Assembly: GCA_009801015.1 (NCBI GenBank)
Contig: VHZZ01000008.1
Span: 403,000-436,682 of the forward strand
DNA length: 33,683 nucleotides
Direction: 5' to 3'
Source of the DNA: Silene noctiflora
Taxonomy: Eukaryota; Streptophyta; Magnoliopsida; Caryophyllales; Caryophyllaceae
The notes under the pieces were generated by a model. The model made no database searches, was not told where the DNA came from, and was given only the letters and a program-made list of their open reading frames with translations. Shown here piece by piece: positions 23,744-33,683 of the stretch. The position numbers and the translations under genes are program-made. Position 1 is the stretch's first letter, and the number at the start of each line of letters is the position of its first letter.

Positions 23744-24300
23744 TTTATCTACTAATTACATTAAAATCCCTTGATTTCTGGATTAAATATATAAGTATTG
23801 ATTGTATATGTACATTGTCATTTGGCTACATATAAATTTTGTAATGCCTAAAAGTGATATATAGCACAATTTTTAGACCATTAAATGGAAAATATTTTTT
23901 GGTTGCATAAAAAAATTAAAATTATGTAAACATACTAACTTATCCAGAGGAGATGTATGAGAACTTCTTCCACTATGAATGACTTAAGTTTTAATTTATG
24001 GCGTAAGCCACCCGACGATGATTAGACAATATGTTTATTATTTTGTTCCTTTTGGCGTTGTTCCATTATTTGCTTTATAAAAAGTTGCTAAAAAAAGAAA
24101 GTTGTCACATGATTTGTCATGCACGTTCTGTTGCGGTTGTTTTGACAGTAATTAGAGTAAATTCCGACTCCGTGTCAGAAACCGTCTCCTTATTTAGAAA
24201 CTGTTTCATTCCAAGTCGGAATATTATGGAGTTCATCATTAGATTTTTTTTAGCATAGAGTTCTTGTCAAATACCTAAACTTAATCTTAAAAGATAAAAT
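23744..24300. other. AT-rich spacer without a recognised gene
   Basis: The only sizeable open frame (24031-24258) begins with a hydrophobic run but matches nothing I know and has no supporting context. I see no repeat ends in this stretch. Confidence 0.4.
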
Positions 24301-24687
24301 TTTATCCACTTCCCTCGATCTGCGCTCGTGAGTTGAAGTATGACACTTGCTTAGAACAGAAGCAACACCATATGCACCTATTACAAATAAAGTGCATACT
24401 TCCGCTCTTCTTCTACTGGTCGAGATAGGGGTCAGTAACGTGTTTTAGCCCGCTTCTTCTCCTCTCTTTTATAAATAGAGGCGATAGGTCCTCGTTTTAA
24501 AACATACTGCATTTTAATTTTCTCACTCTTTTTTCTCCCTTTTAGCATTTTAGACTGTGTTCATACTTTTTTTTACACTACGTGGTTGGTCTTTCGACAA
24601 CGTAAACCCGATTCATATTGGGAACCGCCATCGTGCATTGATCGACCCATTTGACCGACACCACCTTAATCTAAAATCAATTTTTAA
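24301..24687 (+). promoter_or_regulatory. Promoter-like remnant, possibly from an LTR
   Basis: TATAAATAG at 24470-24478 is followed about 30 bases on by a T-rich transcribed-leader-like stretch. The segment near 24580-24650 (ACGTGGTTGGTCTTTCG and after) resembles the 3' part of plant retroelement LTRs. No TG..CA ends or target duplication were found, and a MITE borders it on the right, so it is at most a fragment. Confidence 0.3.
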
Positions 24688-24918
24688 TACTCCCTCTGTC
24701 TCTCTACAAGGTTTACGTACTCTTTTTTTCCTAAGTCGTCTCTAAAAAGGGTTCACCTTTTAGTTACTTTATTTTTTTTGTTTTATATTTGTGATTAATA
24801 TTAACTATGACCCCACATCACTGCCTACCTTTTATTTTCCTTTTACTCCACACTTGCTATTTCCCCTTAAATCATGTCCTATATGAAAGGTGAACCATTC
24901 TAAGAGATGGAGAGAGCA
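24688..24918. mobile_element. Stowaway-like MITE (Tc1/mariner type), about 230 bp
   Basis: The left end TACTCCCTCTGTCTCTC is the familiar plant Stowaway terminus (CTCCCTCCGTCCC type). The right end, read in reverse complement, is TGCTCTCTCCATCTCTTAG, with an inner pair GGTGAACC / GGTTCACC-like sequence that extends the inverted repeat. The expected TA target is clear on the left and altered on the right. Non-coding. Confidence 0.65.
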
Positions 24919-24923
24919 TGGAT

Positions 24924-25538
24924 ACTCCGACACGGAACTTGGGTGACGTATTCCGTATCATCACGATATGATATACATAATACGTATCGGATATGGTGAT
25001 TATAGACACGATACTGACACGGCAAGGAAAACTTACATAGAAGATGAAGGATCTTGACCTTCACCCAGATTTGGTGACATTGTATGTCACAGTGCTGGGA
25101 GAAGGAGAAGATCAAGAAGTTGAAGCCTGATGGAGTGATGGTGTAAGGAAGAGTTGTGGCAGGAGGTAGAAAAAAAAAGGGGAAAGAGAGAGAGAGAAAG
25201 AGAAAGTAATAGTGCAGCGGGGGTTTAAGGTTTGTATTTTTCTATGAAAGGGTATGGGTAAAAGGTTGATGGATGACAACTTGAGAGATGAATTTTAATA
25301 TTTTATTAGTATGTTTTATCTCACAGTACTCACCTTTACTTATAAAAAAAAATAAAAAATTGAAAGCATATTTTTTATTTATTTCTCAGACATGATAAAA
25401 ATATTTATATAAGGCGTGTAGTATCTGTATCTATAAAATAGTCAAGACACTCCTTTGACTGTATTCCCATATCTATTAAAATTCAAAATTACGTGTCCGA
25501 TACGTATCTGATACGATACTCCGTTCCCGTGTCTGAGT
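24924..25538. repeat. Unclassified repeat with inverted ends ACTCCGACACGG..
   Basis: The left end ACTCCGACACGGAAC (24924-24938) pairs in inverted orientation with GTTCCCGTGTCTGAGT (25523-25538). Both ends are surrounded by variants of GATACGTATC-type words (GATACGATACTCC, TACGTATCGGATATGG), which I recall from dispersed plant repeats. The interior has a GA-rich run at about 25175-25206. No target duplication was found, so boundaries and class are uncertain. Confidence 0.4.
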
Positions 25539-26013
25539 TAACATAGGGGGGGGAGTACAAATCTTTGTTAACCAAAAACATTCTCATCTCCTAATTTCCA
25601 AGTAACGTAAAAGTTAAAATCGACTTGTTTTTTGTTCGTAAGGCAAACATGTAAGTCTGAGTGGGTGTAGTTAATCAAATTTTATATATTTCATATTGTA
25701 TATAATGTTTGCAGATCATACAATTATAGTTATACTTACTCTATACGGTTTCATAAACGTAAGATGCAAATTAGTTTTCTGGTACTGATCATGCACTAAG
25801 AATTGAAGCAAAATCACATGTGTGTCTTCTGGAAGGTGCCACATTGGTTGCGTCTATTTGAAGTGGTGTAGGTCTGTTTTCGTTCTTTCTTTATTTTCCT
25901 TCATGTTTAGATTATTAATTAACATTTGTTCGATGACTTTCCTACATCTGAAAACTATTTTATTTATCTCTTTCTTAGTTTCCAATTAATTCAAATTCAT
26001 TTTTATTCTTTAA
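25539..26013. other. AT-rich spacer
   Basis: No gene or delimited repeat is visible. A run of eight G residues near 25545-25553 may be an eroded MITE end. Confidence 0.4.
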
Positions 26014-26060
26014 CTAGTTTTTATACCCGTGCAAAAGCACGAGATAGTGGAAACTTCACA
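26014..26060 (-). mobile_element. Helitron 3' terminus, partner 5' end not found
   Basis: On the minus strand the sequence is CTCGTGCTTTTGCACGGG followed by CTAG at 26017-26014, the same design as the other Helitron 3' ends here. No matching TC 5' end was found before the solo LTR at 26510, so this copy is truncated or decayed. Confidence 0.5.
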
Positions 26061-26509
26061 TAATTCCGAGAAATCTTTAATTTGTATAAATTAAGTTTGT
26101 TATACAATTTAGGTGAATTTGTTAAAAAATAAAGTTTAATTGCTTTTACAGGAATTAAATTACACATAAATTTTTCGAAAATTTTCATTCTCCCGAATTT
26201 GAAATCTCTAAACAGACTAATTAGCCTACGTCGGGCTAAAACAAATAGTGAAGATGCTCCAATTTGAAATAATGGCTCGAATATTCAAAAACAAATTAAG
26301 CTATGTATATTTTATCCTGACATGGTAAAACACTTCATCCTTTTCTCATTTTCTACACGATCAACCCTTTGATTTCTGCATTAATTCTTCCGCTTTATCC
26401 CTACTTGCTTGCATCCTTTTTTTTCAAGAACTAAGAACTTTCACATGCTTGATTTCATTCGCATTGACTTTGTTCTAGAGTATCTTGAATCTTTGATCAC
26501 CATTAAGAG

Positions 26510-27846
26510 TGTAATACCCGCCCTTCTAGGACCTTTGACGAGCGTTGACCGACCGTAACACTTGCCGAGTCTCGTCTGGTCCTTAGTGGAGGAGTGTTAG
26601 TGGGTCACTCGATCTAGCTGTGGTCACTCGATCGAGTAACCTAGTTACTCGATCGAGTAACCTAGTTACTCGATCGAGTAAGTGGCACTCGATCGAGTGC
26701 ATTAGTCACTCGATCGAGTAGGTCGCGTCAGTAATAAAAGATTTATCGCGGAATTAGAAAATGAAAATCAGTTCTTCGGTTTCTTTCTTTTTCCCCAAAA
26801 CCTAGAGGTCGCCTCAGCAGTTCTCTCTCGTTCTCTCCCTCTTGAGAACGAAGGGAGGTGCGTCGCCATGAGAGTCGGGAGCAAGAGTCGGGATATGGTA
26901 CTATCGCCGGATGCGAGCATAGGTATGTAAGCAATCGTCATTTCCTTAAGTTGTGTTGGTCTAGCTCTGTGAAGTAATAGAGTAGGATGTCTTTGTATGT
27001 CATAGGATGTCGTGGATGGCTTGCTTAGCGAGGCTGCGTACGGAGTTGACGCGGTTTGCTTAAGGTAGGTTTGCCCTACTCAGTTCTATATGATGTCGTT
27101 GCTATAATGTGTAATTGATTGTTGTTATTGGTATTACGATGCTGTTAACCTAGTTGTGGTGGCGATTGTATGTTCTATGTTGATTGATGTGACGGAATGT
27201 TGGAGTTGGAGATTGGAGTCTGATGCGAGATGCGTTCTCGGCTGAGTGGAGTCACTTGCGGGAGTGGCTTCACGCCCTTGGTTCGCCCTCCGTGGAACCT
27301 GCCACGGGAGGGGATGTGCACATTAATGGACATGGGTTGTCGCTCGATTGATGAGCGGGGCTTAGGTGGGAACGGCTGCGGTCCCCCACTGGCAGGGCTA
27401 CACACCTTGGGTGTGTAGTCAATGGTGATGAGGATGGTATGATGCGTGGTGGAGGAGATGGGAAATTGTACTGTTTGTCTATTCTATGTATGTATTAAAG
27501 TGTATATCGTATAGTACTGACCGTGTGTTGTATTTTCTTGTTGTTTCTGTACTGTGTCTGCTGTGATCCGTGTGTGGTGAGCAGTTCGGTATGTCAGGTT
27601 GTTATTGGAAGTCTTGCTGGGAATCGGAGGGACGAGTTACCACGAGTCACGACGACGGGGTTGTAATCACCTAGTTTATTTTTATGAGTTGTACCTTATT
27701 TATCTTTTTGTAATCACTTGTAACGAATATTTAATTGGTCTATTATCGACGTTTGATTATTACTTGCCTCGGGTAACCGAGATGGTAACGCCCTTGTCTG
27801 CTAGGGAAGGTCTTGCTAAGGCTCCTTGGTAGATGGGGGTGTTACA
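26510..27846. mobile_element. Solo LTR, 1337 bp
   Basis: The unit starts TGTAATACCC and ends GGGTGTTACA, that is TG..CA with short inverted ends. It is flanked by a perfect 5-bp target duplication AAGAG (26505-26509 and 27847-27851). No internal retroelement coding follows, so it is best read as a solo LTR left by recombination between two LTRs. It is markedly less AT-rich than its surroundings. The perfect duplication and crisp ends suggest it is not very old. The superfamily (Ty3/gypsy or Ty1/copia) cannot be decided from an LTR alone. The open frames inside are not recognised as genes. Confidence 0.8.
26605..26722. repeat. Cluster of palindromes ACTCGATCGAGT in the solo LTR
   Basis: Five perfect copies of the 12-bp palindrome ACTCGATCGAGT, plus one degenerate copy at the left (CACTCGATCTAGC), lie within about 120 bp. 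Spacers are 5-9 bp (AACCTAGTT between copies 1, 2 and 3). Such arrays in an LTR's upstream part may be protein-binding sites, but that is inference. Confidence 0.85.
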
Positions 27847-27851
27847 AAGAG

Positions 27852-28986
27852 TCTCTCTAAGTATGAAATATACTTGCAGCTAAAGCACTACCACATTATG
27901 TATTTCGTAACATGAATAATAAGAAATTGGTAAGATAATGGTGCAATTACGAGTATCTTAAAAGTATTAGAATCCACAACTACATTCATATGGTAATAAC
28001 TTTTTCTAAGAATCTTTTTTTATTGGATTCGATTCCAAATATCTTGTAAGTTTTATTTTCGACCTAAAGCAATAACAATAACATATAACACAAAATATTA
28101 CTATATAAAAAATAACTTTAACAATTTATGTTTTCGGTTTGTTGTGCAATTTGTAAAGAAATTTAGAGTAAGAGTCATGTCATGACCCATGTTGTTACCC
28201 ACATCTATGAGATCCAATATTAAATTTAATTATATCACAAAAATCTTTACGATGTACAATCATTAAGGCATTTCAATTAAAAAAAATCTCGTATATTGAG
28301 ATATACTCTGTAAAAGGTTAAAATATAAGTTACACACGAGTTGTATCGGTAGCTAAGGACATCTATTTGACAAAAACCAAATTGTTAAAGAGAACTTGAC
28401 AGTTAGATTTGAGAGAGAAAAAAACGGGTAATAATGTGATAAACGTAGTCAACTTAGAGTTTTTATCTACTTGATTGTCGACGATCGTCTGCATTTTCAA
28501 ACAATATATTAAGCTTCACCTTTGTCAAAGCATAAACCATGCATTTTCCCAAGTGCGCAACGCCTAGCTAGCTACCCCGTCTGGCCGTATGGTCACAAGA
28601 TACCGTAAAAGGTGTAGCAGTGTATTTTCTTTTATTCTTGCGAAAAGTGTTTTAGTCAAACCTATACAAATGATTGGGACAGAGGGGTAATTTAATTTGA
28701 GAACTAGTCACTGAAACGACCCTATCTGAAGGAGGTGCATCCTCAAACATGATCATATTTCCAACAGTCCACGCCGCCCAATCAAGCTGTTGCCAATACG
28801 TTGCGTCTTTCCGGGCTCTCAAATATGTCCAAAATAGTCCAAAATTCTGCGTATTCCAATCTCTAACTATTACTCAAATCTGCCAATATTCTTTACTATA
28901 ATAAAGTCAAAAATAACATGGATAATAGTCTTTGCACGTCCACCTATCGCAGAGGTAGGATCGTCGATAATATGCCTTCGGGCTAA
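27852..28986. other. AT-rich spacer with a possible small MITE remnant
   Basis: Most of this stretch shows nothing. At 28573-28691 a left end TACCCCGTCTGGCC and a right end GGGACAGAGGGGTAAT resemble a worn Stowaway pair (about 120 bp). About 28727-28980 is less AT-rich and open on the minus strand for a while, but I do not recognise a product; it abuts the LTR-like unit to the right. Confidence 0.35.
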
Positions 28987-30582
28987 TGATAAGTGCCTAA
29001 TGCACCATTTCCCCTTTTCATGTTTATAGTATTTTGACCATAAATGACACGGTTTTGACCCCCGATTGCCTGCATTTTGCCTCATATTCCACTTTACTCC
29101 TATGCTATGAGTTTTCTTCGCTTTTTGTAGGAAATTGGGTCGCGACAAGGGAAATCGGAATGTGGAGCAAGCTCGGGAATCGATCCCATGTACATGAAAA
29201 GAGAAAGGAGGAGAAAATGCTGAGAAAGGCTTATCAGCCGGCCTACCGGCTGGGAAGCCATCCCCCAACACTTGGCCAAATTCTGAAGGAAAAATTGGAG
29301 CAAATGAAGAAATGGCTCGGCGCCGGTGGGAGCACCAGCGGACGGCCTGACGGCCGAGAGTTGCGCAACAAGCCTCAAAGTGATGAAGAAGGTGTCCTCT
29401 GCTGGTAGGCCGGCAGTCGGTCAGCCGGTAGGGAGACACTCGTTTAACACTTGGCCAAATTCCAAGGAAGAAAAGAAGAAAGGAAGAAGAATGCTCGGTG
29501 CCGGCAGCCTGGCCGGCAACCGACCAACCCGCATGGAACACGTGTACATCTCAAACTCCTCTCTTCCTTTATTTTGGGCCCTATTTAGAGAAGACTATAA
29601 ATAGACTCTCGGAAGATGATTTATACAGAACACCCTGGATAGAGAAAACTCTAGTTTAAGCTTTCAATATTTCCTTACTCAAACTTTAATCTTTCCCTAA
29701 TTAAGCCTTAATTACTTTGCAAATTAGTTTAGATCTACTTTAGTTGAGTTGTTTACATTTAGTAGTTGGATTGTAATTCAAGAAATTGAAGAATCTCTTC
29801 CATTATTAATCCAAAGTTTGAAACTTTCTTTGTTTTTGGGTACAATTCCTTCTTTATTTCACTTTGTCTTGAATTGTTTACATTTCAAAGTTCATTTTAC
29901 TTGTTGTTTGAATTAGCATAATCTTTGTTACTTTGTTCATGCTTGTTTTTCTAATTGTTTACATGTGCCTTGTTAGTATGAGTGAGTAGTCCCCTCTAGG
30001 GTTTAAGAGGGATCTTGGGTGGGGTTTGGATGTTGAATATGGGTAGGTTAACATATGGTTTTTGGGTAATTGTTTGGTTTTCATGCATGTGCATATGAGG
30101 TGTTTGATGAAATGTTTGCATGAAAGTTCAAGCCTTTTATTGATTTATGCTTAGTATCATCTTGAATGACAATGATAGAAGATACTAGATAGTATATGCA
30201 TGTTGATTTTGAATCAAATTGAAGGCTTTGTGAGGAATTTTAGGTAAACTAAGAGATTAGTGACTAAACCTTAACCATGACATTACCCATTGCTTGTTGA
30301 CCCCATATTCTAATCTACCTTACTTCAGTGAACCCATGAAACCTAGCTTTTAGTATATTGTTTACAATCATTTGCCTTAGTTTAACCTTATTGTTTATCC
30401 GTCTTAGTTATAATTTAGTTCTTTATATCAACTTTCCTAATTGTTTGACTAAATTGGGACTTAAGAAAACCGAGTATAAACCCCCACCATCTTCGCGTTC
30501 GACCCCGATTTATACTACTTAAATTGGGTTTTTACAAATTGTTTTTTTTTTATTCGGGAACGACGACTAAAACCCGGTATAA
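28987..30582 (+). mobile_element. LTR-like unit (probable solo LTR), about 1.6 kb
   Basis: The sequence starts TGATAAGTGCC. GCTAA occurs on both sides (28982-28986 and 30583-30587), consistent with a 5-bp target duplication. Inside is a promoter-like CTATAAATAGACTC (29595-29608) followed by a T-rich leader and a long U5-like tract, the usual layout of a plant Ty3/gypsy LTR. No gag or pol coding is seen. The right end is not a clean CA, so the boundary is less sure than on the left. It appears to be a broken, non-coding fossil of moderate age. Confidence 0.5.
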
Positions 30583-30587
30583 GCTAA

Positions 30588-31321
30588 GCTCGTCCCGTGG
30601 TCTCGTTTGTTCGGCAGGATTTCCAATACAAGTTCAGCATCTTAAGATTTCATAAGATCCCTTAGCATATCTTCTCATCAAGTTCGATAAGTTCAAAAAC
30701 TTTCAGTTCTTAATTGACAGTACCACTCGGCATTGGTAAGTGGCTTATCCGCCCAGTAGCCAAGTGTCATCCAATACACTAATATTAGTTCTATTACCCA
30801 CCTGCCATTTCAGTTCCTCTAGGAGAAGTGATTTGGCTCCCAAATACTCCGCCAAGTATAACTCAAATCATATCCAAGATAGTGTCATACTGTCATGTAT
30901 GTTTATAGTATTTTGCTTTAATTACACGAGCCACTAGAGAATCCGGACTTGATTAAAAATTCGAAGGTCCCTAAAATTATTTTCTTGCACATTCCAATAA
31001 TAATCGGATCAAATAACAGGTCAATCGAGTCAGTTTCAAGTGAAACTGTTTTCTAGTGATTTTAATGGGTCATTTTGGATACAAGATTAATTCATTAATT
31101 TTTTAGTCCTTATGTGTAGATAATTATAAAGCTTTTTGTTTCTAGTTAGTCGGTTTGGGGCCATTGTGGATCAATATATTGTCTGAGATCTGATCATTCT
31201 CCGGCGGCGATAACAGTCAATTTAAGATAGTAATACTTTGCTATTTTACATGTCCGCTTTGGATATGGGTTCGGAAATACGGGTCAGATCAGATTGTTTT
31301 GGTTTTACTTTTAATTCAGAA
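30588..31321. other. Spacer without recognised features
   Basis: This is mixed-composition sequence with no gene, splice pattern or repeat ends that I can identify. The short frame at 30740-30937 has no recognisable product. Confidence 0.4.
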
Positions 31322-31669
31322 CTAGTGTAATTCCCGTGCATTTATGCACGATTTTGTTAGATGACAATATTAGAGATAAGAACGATTAATTTATTAACTT
31401 CATTTGTAATTTAATGATAATAAAATCTATGATTATTATAATCAAATTACTGCTATTTAACAATTTAGTTTGAAATTTAATATATATGATCATTTATTAG
31501 TAAAAATATAACTTTAAGGAAATGATTTCTTTTATTTATGGTATGTAAATAAAAAGAGGATGAGAGTAAGATCAATTATTGATAGTGGGACCACATATTA
31601 GAAGGTGAATACATAGACGGGAAACTTGAGCGGAAAAGTTTTGAGTTGTGTTATTCTTTTGAATTAGGA
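31322..31669 (-). mobile_element. Decayed non-autonomous Helitron, about 350 bp
   Basis: The minus strand ends with the hairpin CGTGCATAAATGCACGGG, then AATTACACTAG at 31325-31322, next to host T (complement of a31321). Near 31610-31669 it shows GACGGGAAACTTGAGCGG and TTATTCTTTTGAATTAGG on the plus strand, which parallel the 5' end of the 2773-3106 element in worn form. The 5' boundary is approximate. Confidence 0.55.
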
Positions 31670-31909
31670 AACAATTTGACGATGCATTGTTTCTTAAACC
31701 CTAGTCACTAGCTGTGTTGCGTTTCCGGGGCCATAGCCTTTAATCATACTACTCTCTCGATTCTTAGGAATTGCCCAATTTGTTCAAAATTTGCGAGGTT
31801 TATTCTTCTAACCTTTCGAGGTTGTTTCTTTTCTGTTATTTCAAGGTCTTGATTTCGAAATTACAACCGCGTCTTTAGTCAAGAGATTACTTGCACAGTT
31901 GATAATTCT

Positions 31910-33107
31910 ATGGAGATGAATGATGAGCAAAAGGTTCAAGGCAAAAGTGCCATACGAGCAATGCATCAACTACAGATATTCCCGAAGAACTTCAGATTGT
32001 TATTTTGTCGCGTCTGCCACCGAAAACACTGTCAAGATGCAATTATGTTTGAAAATACTGGAATACTACATTAACCATTCAAGATTTCATGCTTAGACAC
32101 TCTCTTTCGTACGACAAACATTCAAAACTTGCTTTTGTGCCACACAGGCCGATTAAGGGATTTGACTTGATTCTCTCATTCGAGCTCTCTGATAACAACA
32201 CCCCCAACAGATCGACTATGAATGTACCAAAGACAAAAAAATTGAGTGTAGGAAGTAATATTAATCGTTGGATAACGGAGATAAGTACAGAGGAGGTAAT
32301 AATAGGGTATCGCGAACCTTTCACGGATGCTCTCTTAAGCAAATGCAAATATAATGACATGTCAAATATATGCAATGATCTCGTTTGTCTCTTTGATTTT
32401 TATTCAACGCGTGTCGGTCTTTTAAACTTAAAGACCCAGCATTTTATCCATCTTCTTGCAGTAACTACACATTACATGATCAGATTTTGGTATGCAATAG
32501 CTTTTGATCCAGTAAATAAGGTATACAAGGTTTTGAGTATTTATGGTGGAACAAAACTGTGTCATTGTACCAAGGCCGCAATATTCACTCTTGGTTCGAA
32601 ACATTAGAAACCAGTGGAGTATAAATTTCTACGTTCTGCAATGACCAAGAACTCGCGTTATTGGATAAGCCATAATAGGTTTTGTCTCAATGGAGTGATT
32701 TATTGGCTCAACGACAATAAAATTCATGGTGGTAGAGTGCTAACGTGGTTGCTTTTGATCTGAATCGCGAGGTATTCACAGATTACAGGCTTGATACGAG
32801 ACCCATCAAAGACGCTAAGATAACAAGATACTATTTGACATCCTTGAAAGGCAACCCAACTCTCTTCATTTGGAAGATGAAAAGTGATGAGATACAACAA
32901 TTGACATTGTTTAACCATAAAAATCCGAAGGTGACTTGGAATAGAAGGAGGTTTACTGCACACAATTTTCCCAAAAGCTTCCCTTACGGCTGTCGTCGCC
33001 GGACATGTGTTGCAGGAGGTACCATCCTGCTACAACCTGTGGCCCCGACTAAAAGTCCCGTGGAACCCCAAGAACAGAACAAATCACCGTTGTCTTGTTA
33101 TAAATAG
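31910..33107 (+). pseudogene. F-box gene with F-box-associated domain, decayed
   Basis: F-box proteins are substrate-choosing subunits of SCF ubiquitin ligases. The reading shows an F-box near 31975-32090 (IPEELQIVILSRLPPKTLSR and KYWNTTLT), then an F-box-associated region: MLRHSLSYDKHSKLAFV, CNDLVCLFDFYSTRVG, FWYAIAFDPVNKVYKVLSI, RFCLNGVIYWLND, VVAFDLNREVF. The order is that of the plant F-box/FBA type 3 family. It is broken: a TGA at 32050-32052 inside the F-box where a Cys codon is expected, a TAG at 32605-32607, and frame changes between the ATG at 31910 and the F-box and near 32740. With so many breaks I call it a pseudogene of a recent family member rather than a spliced gene. The product and target are unknown. 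Confidence 0.8.
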
Positions 33108-33504
33108 TATGATCTTGAGAATTTTGCAACAGACTAATATATACTCTATTCGACTATGATGTTGGTAAAATTTTGTTCATCTATTTCTCTGTTTCAAAAG
33201 TAACGTTGATGGTATTGTTGTGCATGTCGAAGATTTTAGTTTAAAAACATTGTTACAGTAAAACTGTTACAGTAATAAGAAGAAGTTGGAATTCTTTAAA
33301 TTTCGCGTCAGGCTTATATTTAGGTGAAAATCTAGCAGTTTTTCTTTCAACATTTAGAATTCTCTCATATAAGTTTGGCCGTTTGCAATCGATTTTCACA
33401 AAAACTTGCTTAACGGCCATCGTAGGACTTGTGTTTTAAGGGGTAGCATCCTGCTGACTAGTTGGAAGATTTTAAGATACTTCATAGTTGTGTAATGTTC
33501 TAAC
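33108..33504 (+). other. Spacer with a repeated F-box gene segment
   Basis: About 33383-33455 repeats, with roughly 70% identity by eye, the segment at about 32960-33032 of the F-box pseudogene (shared reading RRTCV..G..ILL). This indicates tandem duplication of F-box coding sequence. The remainder is AT-rich and unassigned. Confidence 0.45.
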
Positions 33505-33683
33505 AATGATGGTCTGTTTGGCATATAGACCAGGTTACTTTAGTGATAAGCTCTTATTTCTACTCCTAATTCGGGTATTTTGTGATCACAAGCCAACATT
33601 TGGAAGCGGTTTTGGTGCGATTTATGCCACTTTTGCCAATTCCGAGTACAAGTTCTTAATCAAGGTTTTTAAGGAAGCTTTGA
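33505..33683 (+). pseudogene. Start of a second F-box-associated coding segment, cut by the window edge
   Basis: An open frame runs to the last base with VCLAYRPGYFSDKL, then IRVFCDHKPTFGSGFGAIYA and EYKFLIKVFKEAL. This is the pattern of the F-box-associated domain (CNGLVCL, NPSIR, FGFGYD, YKVVRV) and parallels VCLFDF .. FWYAIAFDPVNKVYKV of the neighbour. A stop shortly upstream and the absence of an F-box suggest a broken copy, but the rest lies outside the window, so a spliced or intact gene is not excluded. Confidence 0.55.

Noticed and set aside
26603-26722. CRISPR-like array of regularly spaced palindromes
   Set aside because: Repeats are only 12 bp with 5-9-bp spacers, inside a plant LTR with target duplication; a CRISPR array does not fit.
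26743-27832. Several 60-77-codon frames in the solo LTR
   Set aside because: Short, unrelated to retroelement proteins, and explained by the lower AT content of the LTR.
28870-29604. Overlapping open frames of 92-223 codons on both strands
   Set aside because: They lie mostly within the left part of the LTR-like unit, use three frames at once and show no known domain; they follow local GC content.

Overview
This is plant nuclear DNA: introns with GT..AG borders, AT-rich spacers, and many plant-type transposable elements. The genes look eudicot. A cluster of palindromic ACTCGATCGAGT motifs inside a solo LTR recalls repeats I associate with Caryophyllaceae such as Silene. That placement is a recollection and weak; the window alone does not fix the species. 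Two N bases (10912, 11029) show an unfinished or low-quality spot.

Layout. (1) 1-2324, + strand: the last four coding exons of a ubiquitin-conjugating E2 enzyme of the plant UBC4/5/6 (UBE2H-like) group; its first exons lie left of the window. (2) 2325-4185: the convergent spacer, with a 334-bp non-autonomous Helitron. (3) 4186-19487, - strand: a complete 14-exon gene for BRAHMA (BRM), the SWI/SNF-type chromatin-remodelling ATPase. The joined exons give 2205 residues in one open frame, close to the roughly 2190 residues I recall for Arabidopsis BRM, with QLQ, HSA, helicase, SnAC, acidic, bromodomain and basic tail regions in order. Two of its introns hold well-delimited insertions: a 376-bp foldback element in intron 1, and in intron 9 a 1392-bp Mutator-like element that carries a piece of an LRR receptor-kinase gene (a Pack-MULE). 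(4) 19488-20120: BRM leader and promoter. (5) 20121-31670: a gene-poor stretch of Helitrons, MITEs, a solo LTR (26510-27846), a second LTR-like unit (28987-30582) and unidentified AT-rich DNA. (6) 31910-33683: a decayed F-box gene and the start of a second F-box-associated segment running off the right edge.

The two intact genes are both housekeeping regulators (ubiquitin transfer and chromatin remodelling). They are neighbours tail to tail, and nothing here indicates that they act together. Most of the novelty lies in the mobile DNA: target-site duplications of 5, 8 and 9 bp, and A|T insertion sites for the Helitrons, let several elements be delimited to the base. I found no CRISPR array, rRNA, tRNA or bacterial-type system.
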